Source: JBDOQU01 sp039839375
GTDB lineage: Bacteria; Pseudomonadota; Alphaproteobacteria; DSM-16000; Inquilinaceae
DNA: 35,654 bases
NCBI RefSeq assembly: GCF_039839375.1
Contig: NZ_JBDOQU010000025.1
Span: 1-35,654, forward strand
Reading direction: 5' to 3'
Shown here: positions 1-8,826 of the stretch, one piece after another
Position numbering within the stretch: the first letter of the stretch is position 1
Layout of the letters: each line of letters opens with the position of its first letter
Made by a program: the position numbers and the translations under genes
The notes under the pieces: generated by a model
Database searches by the model: none
What the model saw: the letters and a program-made list of their open reading frames with translations, nothing else
What the model was told of the DNA's origin: nothing

Positions 1-5
1 GGACT

Positions 6-43
6 AACTGTCAGCAATGTATCTGGACAGAACTGTCAGGACT
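6..43. other. Possible terminus of a mobile element at the left edge
   Basis: The 9-mer AACTGTCAG occurs at 6-14 and again at 31-39, separated by 16 bases and close to a GGACAG/CTGTC-type inverted motif. Closely spaced short repeats like this are common at insertion-sequence ends. No transposase reading frame is visible on this side, so any element would lie outside the window. This is a weak inference. Confidence 0.2.
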
Positions 44-63
44 CTATCCGGGTCGGACCAAAA

Positions 64-123
64 CCCTCACCCTCCCACCGCTTCGCGGCGGGCCCCTCCC
101 TCTCCCGCGGAGCAGGAGAGGGG
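64..123. repeat. Dispersed CCCTCACCCTCCC / CTCTCCC palindromic repeat, copy 1
   Basis: An intergenic C-rich stretch begins CCCTCACCCTCCC, contains a CCGC-TTCG-GCGG hairpin and ends with CTCTCCC...GGAGAGGGG. A second, longer copy of the same family lies at 34755-34860. Repeats of this composition are scattered between genes in many proteobacterial genomes. I see no coding potential in it. Confidence 0.6.
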
Positions 124-150
124 AAAATTATGATCAAAGTTAGCGCCTAT

Positions 151-170
151 GGATCAAGTCCAGCATGACG
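151..170. repeat. Truncated copy of the TGCTGGATCAAGTCCAGCA palindrome family
   Basis: The right half of the palindrome repeated at 10402-10420, 21908-21928 and near 25977-25997 is present here (GGATCAAGTCCAGCATGACG), but the left arm of the stem is degenerate. It is a decayed copy of the genome's dispersed intergenic palindrome. Confidence 0.6.
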
Positions 171-210
171 ATTTAGGAAAGGGGAGGTCCAAAACCCTCC
201 CCCATCGCCC

Positions 211-1443
211 TCACGCGAAAGCCTGCAATCCAGTCTGCGCGCGGCCGAGGATCAGGGCGTGGACGTCATGGGTGCCTTCATAGGTGTTGACGGCCTCCAG
301 ATTCATGACGTGCCGGATGACGTGGTATTCGTCCGCGATGCCGTTGCCGCCCAGCATGTCTCGGGCGGTGCGGGCGATATCCAGCGCCTTGCCGCAATTA
401 TTGCGCTTCATCAGCGAGATCGCCTCCGGCGGCGCGCGGTGATCGTCCTTGAGCCGCCCGAGCCGCTGGACGGCGGCCAGGCCCAGCGTGATCTCCGTCT
501 GCATGTCGGCCAGCTTCTTCTGGATAAGCTGCGTCGCGGCCAGCGGCTTGCCGAACATGGTCCGGTCCAGCGTGTATTGCCGCGCCGTGTGCCAGCAGAA
601 CTCAGCCGCGCCCATCGCGCCCCAGGCGATGCCGTAGCGGGCGTTGTTGAGGCAGCCGAACGGACCCTTCAGGCCGGACACGCCGGGCAGAAGCGCCGTC
701 TCCGGAACCTCCACCTCATCCATGGCGATGCCGCCGGTGATCGAGGCGCGAAGCGAGAACTTGCCTTCGATCTTGGGTGCGCTCAGCCCCTTCATGCCCT
801 TTTCCAGGACGAAGCCGCGGATCGCGCCCTCATCGTCCTTCGCCCAGACGATGAAGACGTCCGCGATCGGGGAATTGGTGATCCACTGCTTGGCGCCGGA
901 GATCGTCCAGCCCCCGGCCGTCCTGCGCGCCCGCGTCTTCATCGCGCCCGGGTCGGAGCCGGCGTCCGGTTCGGTGAGGCCGAAGCAGCCGACCAGCTCG
1001 CCGCGCGCCAGGCCCGGAAGGTAGGTCTTCTTCTGCTCCTCCGTGCCGTAGGCGTGGATCGGATGCATGACCAGCGAGGACTGGACCGACATGGCGGAGC
1101 GGTAGCCGCTGTCCACCCGCTCGACCTCCCGCGCCACCAGCCCGTAGGCGGTGTAGGAGACGGCCGCGCCGCCATATTCCTCCGGAAGGGTCGGGCCCAG
1201 CAGGCCCAGCTCTCCCATCTCGCTCATGATCTCGCGATGGAAGATCTCATGCCGGTTGGCTTCCAGCACCCGGCTCATCAGCGCGTCCTGGGCGTAGCCG
1301 CGCGCGGTGTCGCGGACCAGCCTCTCATCCTCCGTCAGCCCTTCCTCCAGCAGCAGCGGGTCCTCCCACTGGAAGGACGGGCGCTGCGAGGAAGGCTTGA
1401 CGGGGGCGGTCTGATCGGGTTTGGGGGCCGGGGCAGCCGACAT
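211..1443 (-). CDS. gcdH: Glutaryl-CoA dehydrogenase (acyl-CoA dehydrogenase family)
   Basis: Predicted FAD enzyme of 410 residues that oxidises and decarboxylates glutaryl-CoA to crotonyl-CoA in lysine/tryptophan breakdown, passing electrons to ETF. The acyl-CoA dehydrogenase layout is complete: an N-terminal helical domain, the middle-domain signature CFGLTEPDAGSDPG near residues 153-166, and the C-terminal segment NTYEGTHDVHALILGRA whose Glu389 is the expected catalytic base. The YRSAMSVQSS stretch around residues 114-122 carries the Arg and Ser that mark glutaryl-CoA dehydrogenases among acyl-CoA dehydrogenases. I chose the ATG at 1443 because GGAG lies about eight bases upstream; two in-frame ATGs at 1455 and 1461 are alternatives. 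It diverges from the small gene at 1572. No other lysine-degradation gene is in the window. Confidence 0.92.
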   Translation of the reverse strand: MSAAPAPKPDQTAPVKPSSQRPSFQWEDPLLLEEGLTEDERLVRDTARGYAQDALMSRVLEANRHEIFHREIMSEMGELGLLGPTLPEEYGGAAVSYTAYGLVAREVERVDSGYRSAMSVQSSLVMHPIHAYGTEEQKKTYLPGLARGELVGCFGLTEPDAGSDPGAMKTRARRTAGGWTISGAKQWITNSPIADVFIVWAKDDEGAIRGFVLEKGMKGLSAPKIEGKFSLRASITGGIAMDEVEVPETALLPGVSGLKGPFGCLNNARYGIAWGAMGAAEFCWHTARQYTLDRTMFGKPLAATQLIQKKLADMQTEITLGLAAVQRLGRLKDDHRAPPEAISLMKRNNCGKALDIARTARDMLGGNGIADEYHVIRHVMNLEAVNTYEGTHDVHALILGRAQTGLQAFA

Positions 1444-1571
1444 CGGAAACTCCATGAACAACTTGGCTAGGCTCGGAAGTCCGATGATCTAGGCCCTTTC
1501 GCCGCGCTTGTCACCCGCCCCGGCGTCCCCGCATAAAGGAGGCTGGCAAGACAGTCGGACCGAACGCCGCC

Positions 1572-1748
1572 ATGCGCGAAATCCTTTTCGAGTTCCGGAG
1601 GATCGGAGCGGCCGTCAAGGTGACGGCGACCGATCCGGAAACCCTGACGGAGGTCGTGTTGCAGGGGCCGGCGACGGCGGGGGAGGAAGCCCTGCGCCGG
1701 GCGGCGGTCGCCAAGCTGAACTACGTGCTGTCGAAGCGGAAGGGGTGA
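1572..1748 (+). CDS. DUF6898-type small conserved protein
   Basis: A 58-residue reading frame, MREILFEFRRIG followed by VKVTATDPETLTEVVLQGP and a basic helical C-terminus (AVAKLNYVLSKRKG). The opening pattern and length match a short conserved alphaproteobacterial family that I recognise as DUF6898; its function is unknown. It has no signal peptide or membrane segment and looks like a small beta-plus-helix protein. It diverges from gcdH across about 130 bp and converges on mucR with 35 bp between the stops. AAAGGAGG lies about 35 bp upstream of this ATG, so the ribosome site is not obvious. Recognition is by sequence pattern from memory. Confidence 0.7.
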   Translation: MREILFEFRRIGAAVKVTATDPETLTEVVLQGPATAGEEALRRAAVAKLNYVLSKRKG

Positions 1749-1783
1749 CGCCGCCGCCTTTGGCCCTTCTTCCGGCCGCCGCC

Positions 1784-2230
1784 TCAGTTCTTCTTCCGGC
1801 CTCCGCCTCGGGCGCCCCGGCCCAGCCCGATGCTCTTGGCGAACGCCGACCGCTGCGCGGCGTAGTTGGGCGCCACCATCGGATAGTCGGGACCCAGCCC
1901 CCATTTCAGGCGGTAATCGTCCGGCGTCATGTTGTAGGTCGTGCGAAGATGCCGCTTCAGCATCTTCAGCTTCTTCCCGTCCTCCAGGCAGATCAGATAT
2001 TCCGGCTGGACCGATTTGCGGATGGACACCGCCGGCTTCTGCGGCTCCTCCTCGATCTCCGCCGGAGCGCCGTCGATGTTCTTCAGGCTGTCATGGACCG
2101 AATGGATCAACTCGCCAAGCTGGTCGGCATTGACCGGATTCTTGCTGACGTAAGAGGCCACGACATCGGCGGTCATGCGAAGCAGTTCGCCATCTCTGAC
2201 CGAATCGAGGCCCTCTTCACTCAAAGCCAT
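1784..2230 (-). CDS. mucR: MucR/Ros family zinc-finger transcriptional regulator
   Basis: A 148-residue regulator of the MucR/Ros family, which binds AT-rich promoter DNA and in alphaproteobacteria controls exopolysaccharide, motility, virulence or cell-cycle genes. The family core is plain: YLICLEDGKKLKMLKRHLRTTYNMTPDDYR followed by KWGL, PDYPMVAP and a basic tail (GLGRGARGGGRKKN). The zinc-finger Cys and His sit in CLEDG and KRHL. I chose the ATG at 2230 because AGGTGA lies eight bases upstream; an in-frame ATG at 2275 would add 15 residues. The upstream region is markedly AT-rich and contains an inverted repeat, which fits the autoregulation known for this family, though that is inference here. 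Confidence 0.92.
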   Translation of the reverse strand: MALSEEGLDSVRDGELLRMTADVVASYVSKNPVNADQLGELIHSVHDSLKNIDGAPAEIEEEPQKPAVSIRKSVQPEYLICLEDGKKLKMLKRHLRTTYNMTPDDYRLKWGLGPDYPMVAPNYAAQRSAFAKSIGLGRGARGGGRKKN

Positions 2231-2625
2231 CTTCGTCACCTGCCGGTTTGATTTAGATTGGAGTTCCACTTGCACAGCCTATTTTGGCTGTCAATAGAAT
2301 TCCCAGAAGAAATTATAAGCAAATGCAGTATATCCCAGTAATCATGCTTGCCACTGCAGGATATTCGGAATTGTCGCGGCCGACGTTCGCCGGAAATGTG
2401 AATTGATTTCAGTATTGATCAAGCCTCTCTATTCGTCATGGAAACGACTCGGGGCATCGGATGAGGAGAGGCGGGCGCGGGCGGCCATTTCCGCATGGCT
2501 CCCTTCCGCTCCGTGCGCGCACCCTGCCTCTAGCCCCGCCGCCATGGTTTGTGCGATTATCCGATGCCGAAACCAGATATGGTAAGGCGATTAACCTTCG
2601 TCCCAGGAAGACAGCACCTCCTCCC
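2231..2625. promoter_or_regulatory. AT-rich divergent control region between mucR and rpiB
   Basis: This 395-bp gene-free stretch contains an unusually AT-rich core (about 2270-2450) within a GC-rich genome. A perfect inverted repeat ACAGCC-TATTTT-GGCTGT lies at 2274-2291, and on the minus strand a TTGACA hexamer (2294-2289) overlaps it, so a mucR promoter with an overlapping operator or 5'-leader hairpin is plausible. I could not place a convincing -10 box. No other gene is visible. Confidence 0.45.
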
Positions 2626-3063
2626 ATGTCCGACAAACCGATCGCCCTCGCTTCCGACCATGCCGGTTTCGACCTCAAGGAAGAGCTGAAAAGCGCTCTG
2701 TCCAAAGCCGGGCTGGCCGTGCTCGATCTCGGCGCCGAATCGCACGATTCCGTGGATTATCCTGACTTCGCCGACGCCATGGCCGGCGCCATCGGGGAGG
2801 GGAAGGCCGATCGCGGAATCCTCATCTGCGGCACCGGCATCGGCATCGGCATCGCCGCCAACCGACATTCCGCGCTGCGCGCCGCCCTCTGCCATGATTC
2901 GACCACGGCGCGCCTATGCCGGCAGCACAACAACGCCAACGTCCTCGTGCTCGGCGCCCGCGTGATCGGGGCGGAGGTCGCGAAGGACTGCCTGACGGCG
3001 TTCCTCGACACCCCCTATGAGGGCGGCCGCCACGAACGGCGCGTCGCCAAGCTTTCCCGATAA
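2626..3063 (+). CDS. rpiB: Ribose-5-phosphate isomerase B
   Basis: Interconverts ribose 5-phosphate and ribulose 5-phosphate in the cytosol. The 145-residue protein has the RpiB/LacAB fold signature: an N-terminal SDHAGF with Asp11 and His12, the catalytic Cys68 in the ICGTGIGIGIAANR loop, and His101 in the RQHNNANVLVLGARV segment. All expected active-site positions are present. The frame stays open upstream to 2461, but the family N-terminus (MSDKPIALASDH) and usual length fix the start at 2626. It precedes glyA by 37 bp and is probably the first gene of the cofactor operon. Confidence 0.95.
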   Translation: MSDKPIALASDHAGFDLKEELKSALSKAGLAVLDLGAESHDSVDYPDFADAMAGAIGEGKADRGILICGTGIGIGIAANRHSALRAALCHDSTTARLCRQHNNANVLVLGARVIGAEVAKDCLTAFLDTPYEGGRHERRVAKLSR

Positions 3064-3100
3064 TCCCGTCGACCTTCCGCCCAAGGATCAAGAAGCAGCA

Positions 3101-4411
<1,311 letters not shown>

Positions 4412-4459
4412 CCGGGGAGATCGAACGACAACGATAAGAAGAAGGAGCGAGTCTGGAAC

Positions 4460-4915
4460 ATGCGCTGCCCGTTCTGCGGACATGACGATACGCAGGTCAA
4501 GGACTCGCGTCCGACCGAAGACAACTCGGCCATCCGCCGCCGGCGCTATTGCCCCGGCTGCGGCGCCCGCTTCACCACCTTCGAACGCATCCAGCTTCGC
4601 GAACTGACGGTGGTGAAGGCCAATGGCAGGCGGGAGCCGTTCGATCGCGACAAGCTGGCCCGCGCCCTCCAGATCAGCCTGCGCAAGCGGGATGTGGAGC
4701 CGGAGCGGGTGGATAGGCTGATCAACTCCATGGTCCGCCAGCTCGAAAGCTCCGGCGAAAGCGAGATTCCGTCCAAGGTCATCGGCGAGATGTCGATGAA
4801 GGCGCTGGAAACCCTCGATAAGGTCGCCTATGTCCGCTATGCCTCGGTCTACAAGGACTTTCAGGAACCGGGCGATTTCAACGAATTCGTCGGAAAACTT
4901 CGCGAAGAAGATTAA
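4460..4915 (+). CDS. nrdR: Transcriptional repressor NrdR
   Basis: A nucleotide-sensing repressor of ribonucleotide reductase genes. The 151-residue protein has an N-terminal zinc ribbon (Cys3, Cys6, Cys31, Cys34) followed by an ATP-cone domain from about residue 46 (VVKANGRREPFDRDKL) to about 140. Binding of ATP/dATP to the cone controls oligomerisation and DNA binding in the family. It begins 48 bp after glyA, with AGAAGGAGCG upstream as a ribosome site, and lies 26 bp before ribD. Its place inside the riboflavin operon is conserved among proteobacteria. Confidence 0.97.
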   Translation: MRCPFCGHDDTQVKDSRPTEDNSAIRRRRYCPGCGARFTTFERIQLRELTVVKANGRREPFDRDKLARALQISLRKRDVEPERVDRLINSMVRQLESSGESEIPSKVIGEMSMKALETLDKVAYVRYASVYKDFQEPGDFNEFVGKLREED

Positions 4916-4941
4916 CCGTTCTTCACATCCCGGCTGAGATC

Positions 4942-6051
4942 ATGCCCTTCTCCCCCCGCGACGACGCCTTCATGCGGGCCGCGCTCGTCCTGGCGCGGCG
5001 GGGGCTCGGCCGCGTCTGGCCGAACCCGGCGGTGGGCTGTGTCATCGTCGGCGATGGGCGCGTCGTCGGGCGGGGCTGGACCCGCCCCGGCGGCCGCCCC
5101 CACGCCGAAACCGTCGCCCTGGAGCAAGCTGGGGAGGCGGCGCGGGGCGCGACCGCCTATGTGACGCTCGAACCCTGCAGCCATCACGGCAAGACCCCGC
5201 CCTGCGCCGAAGCGCTGGTCCAGGCCGGGGTGGCGCGGGTGGTGACGGCGATGCAGGATCCCGACCCGCGCGTCTCCGGCGAGGGCCATGCCCGCCTGTC
5301 CGATGCCGGAATCTCCGTCGAAACCGGCCTTTGCGCGAAGGAGGCGGAGGCCGTAAACGCCGGCTTCCTCACCGGAATCCGGGAAGGGCGGCCGCTGGTG
5401 ACGCTGAAATTCGCCACCACGCTCGACGGCCGCATCGCCACCCATAGGGGCGACAGCCGATGGATCACCGACGAGGCCGCGCGGGCCTGCGCCCACCTCC
5501 TACGGGCGGAGGCGGACGCGATCCTCGTCGGCAGCGGCACCGTGCTGGCGGACGATCCGCTGCTGACCTGCCGGCTGGCGGGGCTTGAGGACCGGTCGCC
5601 GGTCCGCGTGGTGATGGACAGCCGGCTGGCCGTGCCCCTGACATCCGCCCTGGTCCGCACGGCGGGCGAGGTGCCGACCTGGCTCTACACCCTGAAGGAC
5701 GCGCCGGACGAGCGGGCGGCGGTGCTGCGCGATTGCGGCGTGGAGGTCGTGGAACTGGCCGCCGACCGCGCCGGGCGTCCCCGGCTGGACGCCCTGCTGG
5801 CCGATCTGGGGCGGCGCGGGATCACGCGGCTGCTGGTCGAAGGCGGGGCGCGGCTTTCCGCCACCTTCCTGCGGGAAAGGCTGGTCGACCGGATCGAATG
5901 GTTCCGCGCGCCGTCGGTGCTGGGCGGCGACGGCCTGCCGGCGGCCGAGGCGTTCGGCGTGGACGAGCTTGCCGACCTCGCGCGCTTCCGCCGCGTCGAC
6001 GTTCGCTCCGTCGGGGTCGATCTGCTGGAAAGTTACGTCGAAACCTCCTAG
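4942..6051 (+). CDS. ribD: Bifunctional diaminohydroxyphosphoribosylaminopyrimidine deaminase / 5-amino-6-(5-phosphoribosylamino)uracil reductase
   Basis: Catalyses the second and third steps of riboflavin synthesis. The N-terminal half (about 1-145) is a zinc cytidine-deaminase-like domain with the motif His54-Ala-Glu56 and zinc ligands Cys79 and Cys88 in LEPCSHHGKTPPC. The C-terminal half (about 148-369) is the NADPH-dependent reductase, with TLKFATTLDGRIA near residue 154 and a later LLVEGGARL nucleotide-binding stretch. At 369 residues it is full length. It is followed by ribE after 10 bp. No FMN riboswitch is seen upstream, so control probably comes from the operon promoter. Confidence 0.97.
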   Translation: MPFSPRDDAFMRAALVLARRGLGRVWPNPAVGCVIVGDGRVVGRGWTRPGGRPHAETVALEQAGEAARGATAYVTLEPCSHHGKTPPCAEALVQAGVARVVTAMQDPDPRVSGEGHARLSDAGISVETGLCAKEAEAVNAGFLTGIREGRPLVTLKFATTLDGRIATHRGDSRWITDEAARACAHLLRAEADAILVGSGTVLADDPLLTCRLAGLEDRSPVRVVMDSRLAVPLTSALVRTAGEVPTWLYTLKDAPDERAAVLRDCGVEVVELAADRAGRPRLDALLADLGRRGITRLLVEGGARLSATFLRERLVDRIEWFRAPSVLGGDGLPAAEAFGVDELADLARFRRVDVRSVGVDLLESYVETS

Positions 6052-6061
6052 ATAGCAGGCC

Positions 6062-6688
6062 ATGTTCACAGGGATCATCACCGATGTCGGCCGCGTCGCC
6101 GAAGTGGAGAAGCGCGGCGACACGCGCTTCGTGATCGAGACGGCCTTCGATACCGCCTCGATCGCGATCGGCGCGTCGGTCGCGCACAATGGCTGCTGCC
6201 TGACCGTCGTGGAGAAGGAGGCCGGCCGCTACGTCGTGGAGGCTTCGGCGGAGACGCTGTCGAAGACGACTCTGGGCGAGTGGAAGGTCGGCACAGCCGT
6301 CAATCTCGAACAGTCGATGCGGCTGGGGGACGAGATCGGCGGGCACCTCGTCTACGGCCATGTCGATGGCCTCGCGACGGTGGTGGAGCGGCGACCGGAA
6401 GGTGATAGTGTACGCTTCACCTTCGAGCTTCCGGCCGCCTTGGCGCGGTTCGTCGCGCCGAAGGGGTCGGTCGCAATCGACGGGGTGTCGCTCACGGTGA
6501 ACGAGGTCGGCCCCACCCTCGACGGCAAATCGCAATTCGGCGTCAACATCATAGCGCACACGCAATCATGCACGACCTTTCAGACCTTAAGTCCGGGTCA
6601 CCGGGTGAACTTCGAAGCCGACATGCTGGCGCGTTACGTCGCCCGGCTGACGGAGACGAGGCCCCAGCCTCAGGCGATTCCCGCCTGA
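6062..6688 (+). CDS. ribE: Riboflavin synthase alpha subunit
   Basis: Dismutates two molecules of 6,7-dimethyl-8-ribityllumazine to riboflavin. The 208-residue protein has the signature start MFTGIITDVG and two lumazine-binding beta-barrel repeats, the second beginning near residue 97 (GGHLVYGHVDGLATV), plus the SLTVNEV motif and a C-terminal trimerisation helix (ARYVARLTETR). The usual Cys/Thr positions of the first barrel are present (NGCCLTVV). The last 121 bp overlap the only plausible start of the downstream ribBX frame. Confidence 0.96.
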   Translation: MFTGIITDVGRVAEVEKRGDTRFVIETAFDTASIAIGASVAHNGCCLTVVEKEAGRYVVEASAETLSKTTLGEWKVGTAVNLEQSMRLGDEIGGHLVYGHVDGLATVVERRPEGDSVRFTFELPAALARFVAPKGSVAIDGVSLTVNEVGPTLDGKSQFGVNIIAHTQSCTTFQTLSPGHRVNFEADMLARYVARLTETRPQPQAIPA

Positions 6689-7809
6689 GCGGGGACGACC
6701 AGAGCTTTCTCTCGCCGATCGAGGAGATCGTCGAGGAGGCGCGGCGCGGCCGGATGTTCATCCTGGTCGACGACGAGGACCGGGAGAATGAGGGCGACCT
6801 CGTCATCCCGGCCCAGATGGCGACGACCGAGGCCATCAACTTCATGGCCAAGCACGGCCGCGGGCTGATCTGCCTCGCCCTGGAGCGGGAGCGGGTGGAG
6901 AAGCTGGGCCTGCCCCTGATGGCCCAGAACAACTCGTCCCGCCACACCACGGCCTTCACCGTCTCGATCGAGGCGCGGGAGGGCGTGACCACCGGCATCT
7001 CCGCCGCCGACAGGGCGCGCACGGTCGCCGTCGCCATCGATCCCGCCATGACGCGGGACGATCTGGCGACGCCGGGCCATGTGTTCCCGCTGGTCGCCCG
7101 CGACGGCGGCGCCCTGGTCCGCGCCGGACATACCGAAGCGGCGGTCGACATCGCCCGGATGGCCGGCCTCAACCCGTCGGGCGTGATCTGCGAGATCATG
7201 AACGACGACGGCTCCATGGCCCGGATGCCGGATCTGGTGAAGGTCGCGCAGTTCCACGGCCTCAAGATCGGCACCATCGCGGACCTGATCGCCTATCGCC
7301 GCCGGACGGAAACGATCATCGAACGCAAGCTGGAGACGGATTTCCACAGCCGCTTCGGCGGCGACTGGCGGATGGTCATCTATGTCAACCGGGTCAGCTA
7401 CGCCGAACATATCGCGCTCATCAAGGGCGACGTGGCGGACGGCCAGCCGGCGCCGGTGCGGATGCACGCGCTGAACGTGCTGGACGACGTGCTGGGGGAT
7501 AGCGCCGGCGGGGCAGGGGATTTGCACCAGGCCATGCGCCTGATCGGGGAGGAGGGGCGCGGCGTCGTCGTGCTGATCCGCGAACCCCGGCCCGACAGCC
7601 TGACCGCCCGGCTCAGCGCCCGCCTTGGCGGCCAGCCGCCGATGGAGCATGGGCCGGAGCTTCGGGACTATGGCGTCGGCGCGCAGATCCTCCTGGATCT
7701 CGGCGTCCGGAACCTCGTGCTTCTCTCCAACACGAAGAAGACGATCATTGGCATCGAGGGCTACGGCCTGGACGTCGTCGACCAGCGGCCGCTTCACGGC
7801 GCGGAATAA
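6568..7809 (+). CDS. ribB: 3,4-dihydroxy-2-butanone 4-phosphate synthase with degenerate GTP cyclohydrolase II domain (RibBX type)
   Basis: The N-terminal domain (about residues 48-255) makes 3,4-dihydroxy-2-butanone 4-phosphate from ribulose 5-phosphate. It has the acidic metal-site motif DDEDRENEGDLV, HTTAFTVS followed by EGVTTGISAADRA, and GHVFPLVARDGGALVRAGHTEAAVD. The C-terminal domain resembles GTP cyclohydrolase II (EHIALIKGD, EEGRGVVVL, LLSNTKKTIIG) but lacks the three zinc cysteines and the catalytic ECLTGD/RCDCG region. It is therefore expected to be inactive as RibA, as in the RibBX variant known from Proteobacteria. A true GTP cyclohydrolase II should be elsewhere in the genome. 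The only ATG giving the full synthase domain lies 121 bp inside ribE, an unusually long overlap. Confidence 0.93.
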   Translation: MHDLSDLKSGSPGELRSRHAGALRRPADGDEAPASGDSRLSGDDQSFLSPIEEIVEEARRGRMFILVDDEDRENEGDLVIPAQMATTEAINFMAKHGRGLICLALERERVEKLGLPLMAQNNSSRHTTAFTVSIEAREGVTTGISAADRARTVAVAIDPAMTRDDLATPGHVFPLVARDGGALVRAGHTEAAVDIARMAGLNPSGVICEIMNDDGSMARMPDLVKVAQFHGLKIGTIADLIAYRRRTETIIERKLETDFHSRFGGDWRMVIYVNRVSYAEHIALIKGDVADGQPAPVRMHALNVLDDVLGDSAGGAGDLHQAMRLIGEEGRGVVVLIREPRPDSLTARLSARLGGQPPMEHGPELRDYGVGAQILLDLGVRNLVLLSNTKKTIIGIEGYGLDVVDQRPLHGAE

Positions 7810-7818
7810 GGGAACTCC

Positions 7819-8283
7819 ATGACCACATCCCCCCACATCCTGGTCGTGGAGGCGCGCTTCTACGCCGACATCGCCGACGAACTGGCGCGCGGCGCGCTCG
7901 CCACGCTGGAAGAGGCGGGCGCGACCTATGAGCGCCGGGCCGTGCCGGGAGCGTTCGAGATCCCGGCCGCCATCGCCATCGCCCATGAGGCGGGGGAGCA
8001 GGAGGCCATCGACCGGCCGTTCGACGGCTTCGTCGCGCTGGGCTGCGTCATCCGGGGCGAAACCAGCCATTACGACTATGTCTGCGGGGAAAGCGCGCGG
8101 GGACTCCAGGATCTGGCCGTCGGCCTTCACCTGCCCATCGGCTATGGCATCCTGACGGTGGAGAATGACGATCAGGCATGGGCGCGGGCCAAGGTCGACC
8201 GCAAGAACAAGGGCCGGGACGCAGCGCAGGCATGCCTTGACATGATCGCCCTGAAACGGCACTTCCGCCTGCTTCCGGAATGA
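7819..8283 (+). CDS. ribH: 6,7-dimethyl-8-ribityllumazine synthase
   Basis: Condenses 5-amino-6-ribitylaminouracil with the RibB product to give lumazine, the substrate of RibE. The 154-residue protein shows ILVVEARFYADIADEL at the N-terminus, VPGAFEIPAAI in the middle and the catalytic region VALGCVIRGETSHYDYVC, where the His after GETS is the expected general acid/base. TVENDDQA follows. It begins 9 bp after ribBX and its stop overlaps the nusB start as ATGA, so the genes are translationally coupled. Confidence 0.97.
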   Translation: MTTSPHILVVEARFYADIADELARGALATLEEAGATYERRAVPGAFEIPAAIAIAHEAGEQEAIDRPFDGFVALGCVIRGETSHYDYVCGESARGLQDLAVGLHLPIGYGILTVENDDQAWARAKVDRKNKGRDAAQACLDMIALKRHFRLLPE

Positions 8284-8819
8284 CCCCCACAAGCGATCAG
8301 CAAACGGCGCATCTTTTGAACCAGCCCCCCAAGACCAAGAAGCAGAAACCCTCCGCCAAGGCGCGCCGCAGCGCCGCCCGGCTGGCCGCCGTCCAGGCGC
8401 TCTACCAGATCGCGCTCATCGGCGCGGATGTCGAGACGGTGGTGGGGGAATTCGTCCAGCATCGCTTCGGCGCCGATCTGGACGGCGATGTCTTCGTCAC
8501 TCCGGAACCCACCTCCTTCGCGGCGATCGTCCGGGGGGCGTCGGTCCGGCGAGAGGATGTGGACGGGCTGATCGCCGGCTCGCTCGATTCCGCCTGGACC
8601 GTGGACCGGCTGGAACTGCTGCTGCGCGTCGTCATGCGCGCCGGGGCGTGGGAGCTTCTGGCCAACCCGGAAGTCGCGCCGCGCATCGTCATCTCCGAAT
8701 ATGTCGATGTCGCCCATGCCTTCTTCGGCGGCAAGGAGCCGGCGATGGTCAATGGCGTCTTGGACAAGATCGCCCGAACGCTGCGGCCCGATGAGATGAC
8801 CGCCGTCGCGGGCGGCTGA
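8280..8819 (+). CDS. nusB: Transcription antitermination factor NusB
   Basis: An RNA-binding helical protein that pairs with NusE/S10 on boxA to support antitermination in rRNA operons. The 179-residue protein has a basic, disordered first 25 residues and then the NusB core: SAARLAAVQALYQIAL, a central helical region, TVDRLELLLRVVMRAGAWELL and ISEYVDVAHAFFGGKEPAMVNGVLDKIA. The start ATG overlaps the ribH stop by 4 bp. The ribH-nusB-thiL order is widely conserved in proteobacteria. Confidence 0.95.
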   Translation: MTPTSDQQTAHLLNQPPKTKKQKPSAKARRSAARLAAVQALYQIALIGADVETVVGEFVQHRFGADLDGDVFVTPEPTSFAAIVRGASVRREDVDGLIAGSLDSAWTVDRLELLLRVVMRAGAWELLANPEVAPRIVISEYVDVAHAFFGGKEPAMVNGVLDKIARTLRPDEMTAVAGG

Positions 8820-8826
8820 GGCGCCG

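Noticed and set aside
4412..4941. FMN riboswitch expected upstream of or within the rib operon
   Set aside because: None of the RFN-element conserved blocks is recognisable before nrdR, ribD or ribE; gaps of 48, 26 and 10 bp are too short.
8820..8826. TPP riboswitch for thiL
   Set aside because: thiL starts 7 bp after nusB; there is no room and no CTGAGA-type THI box.
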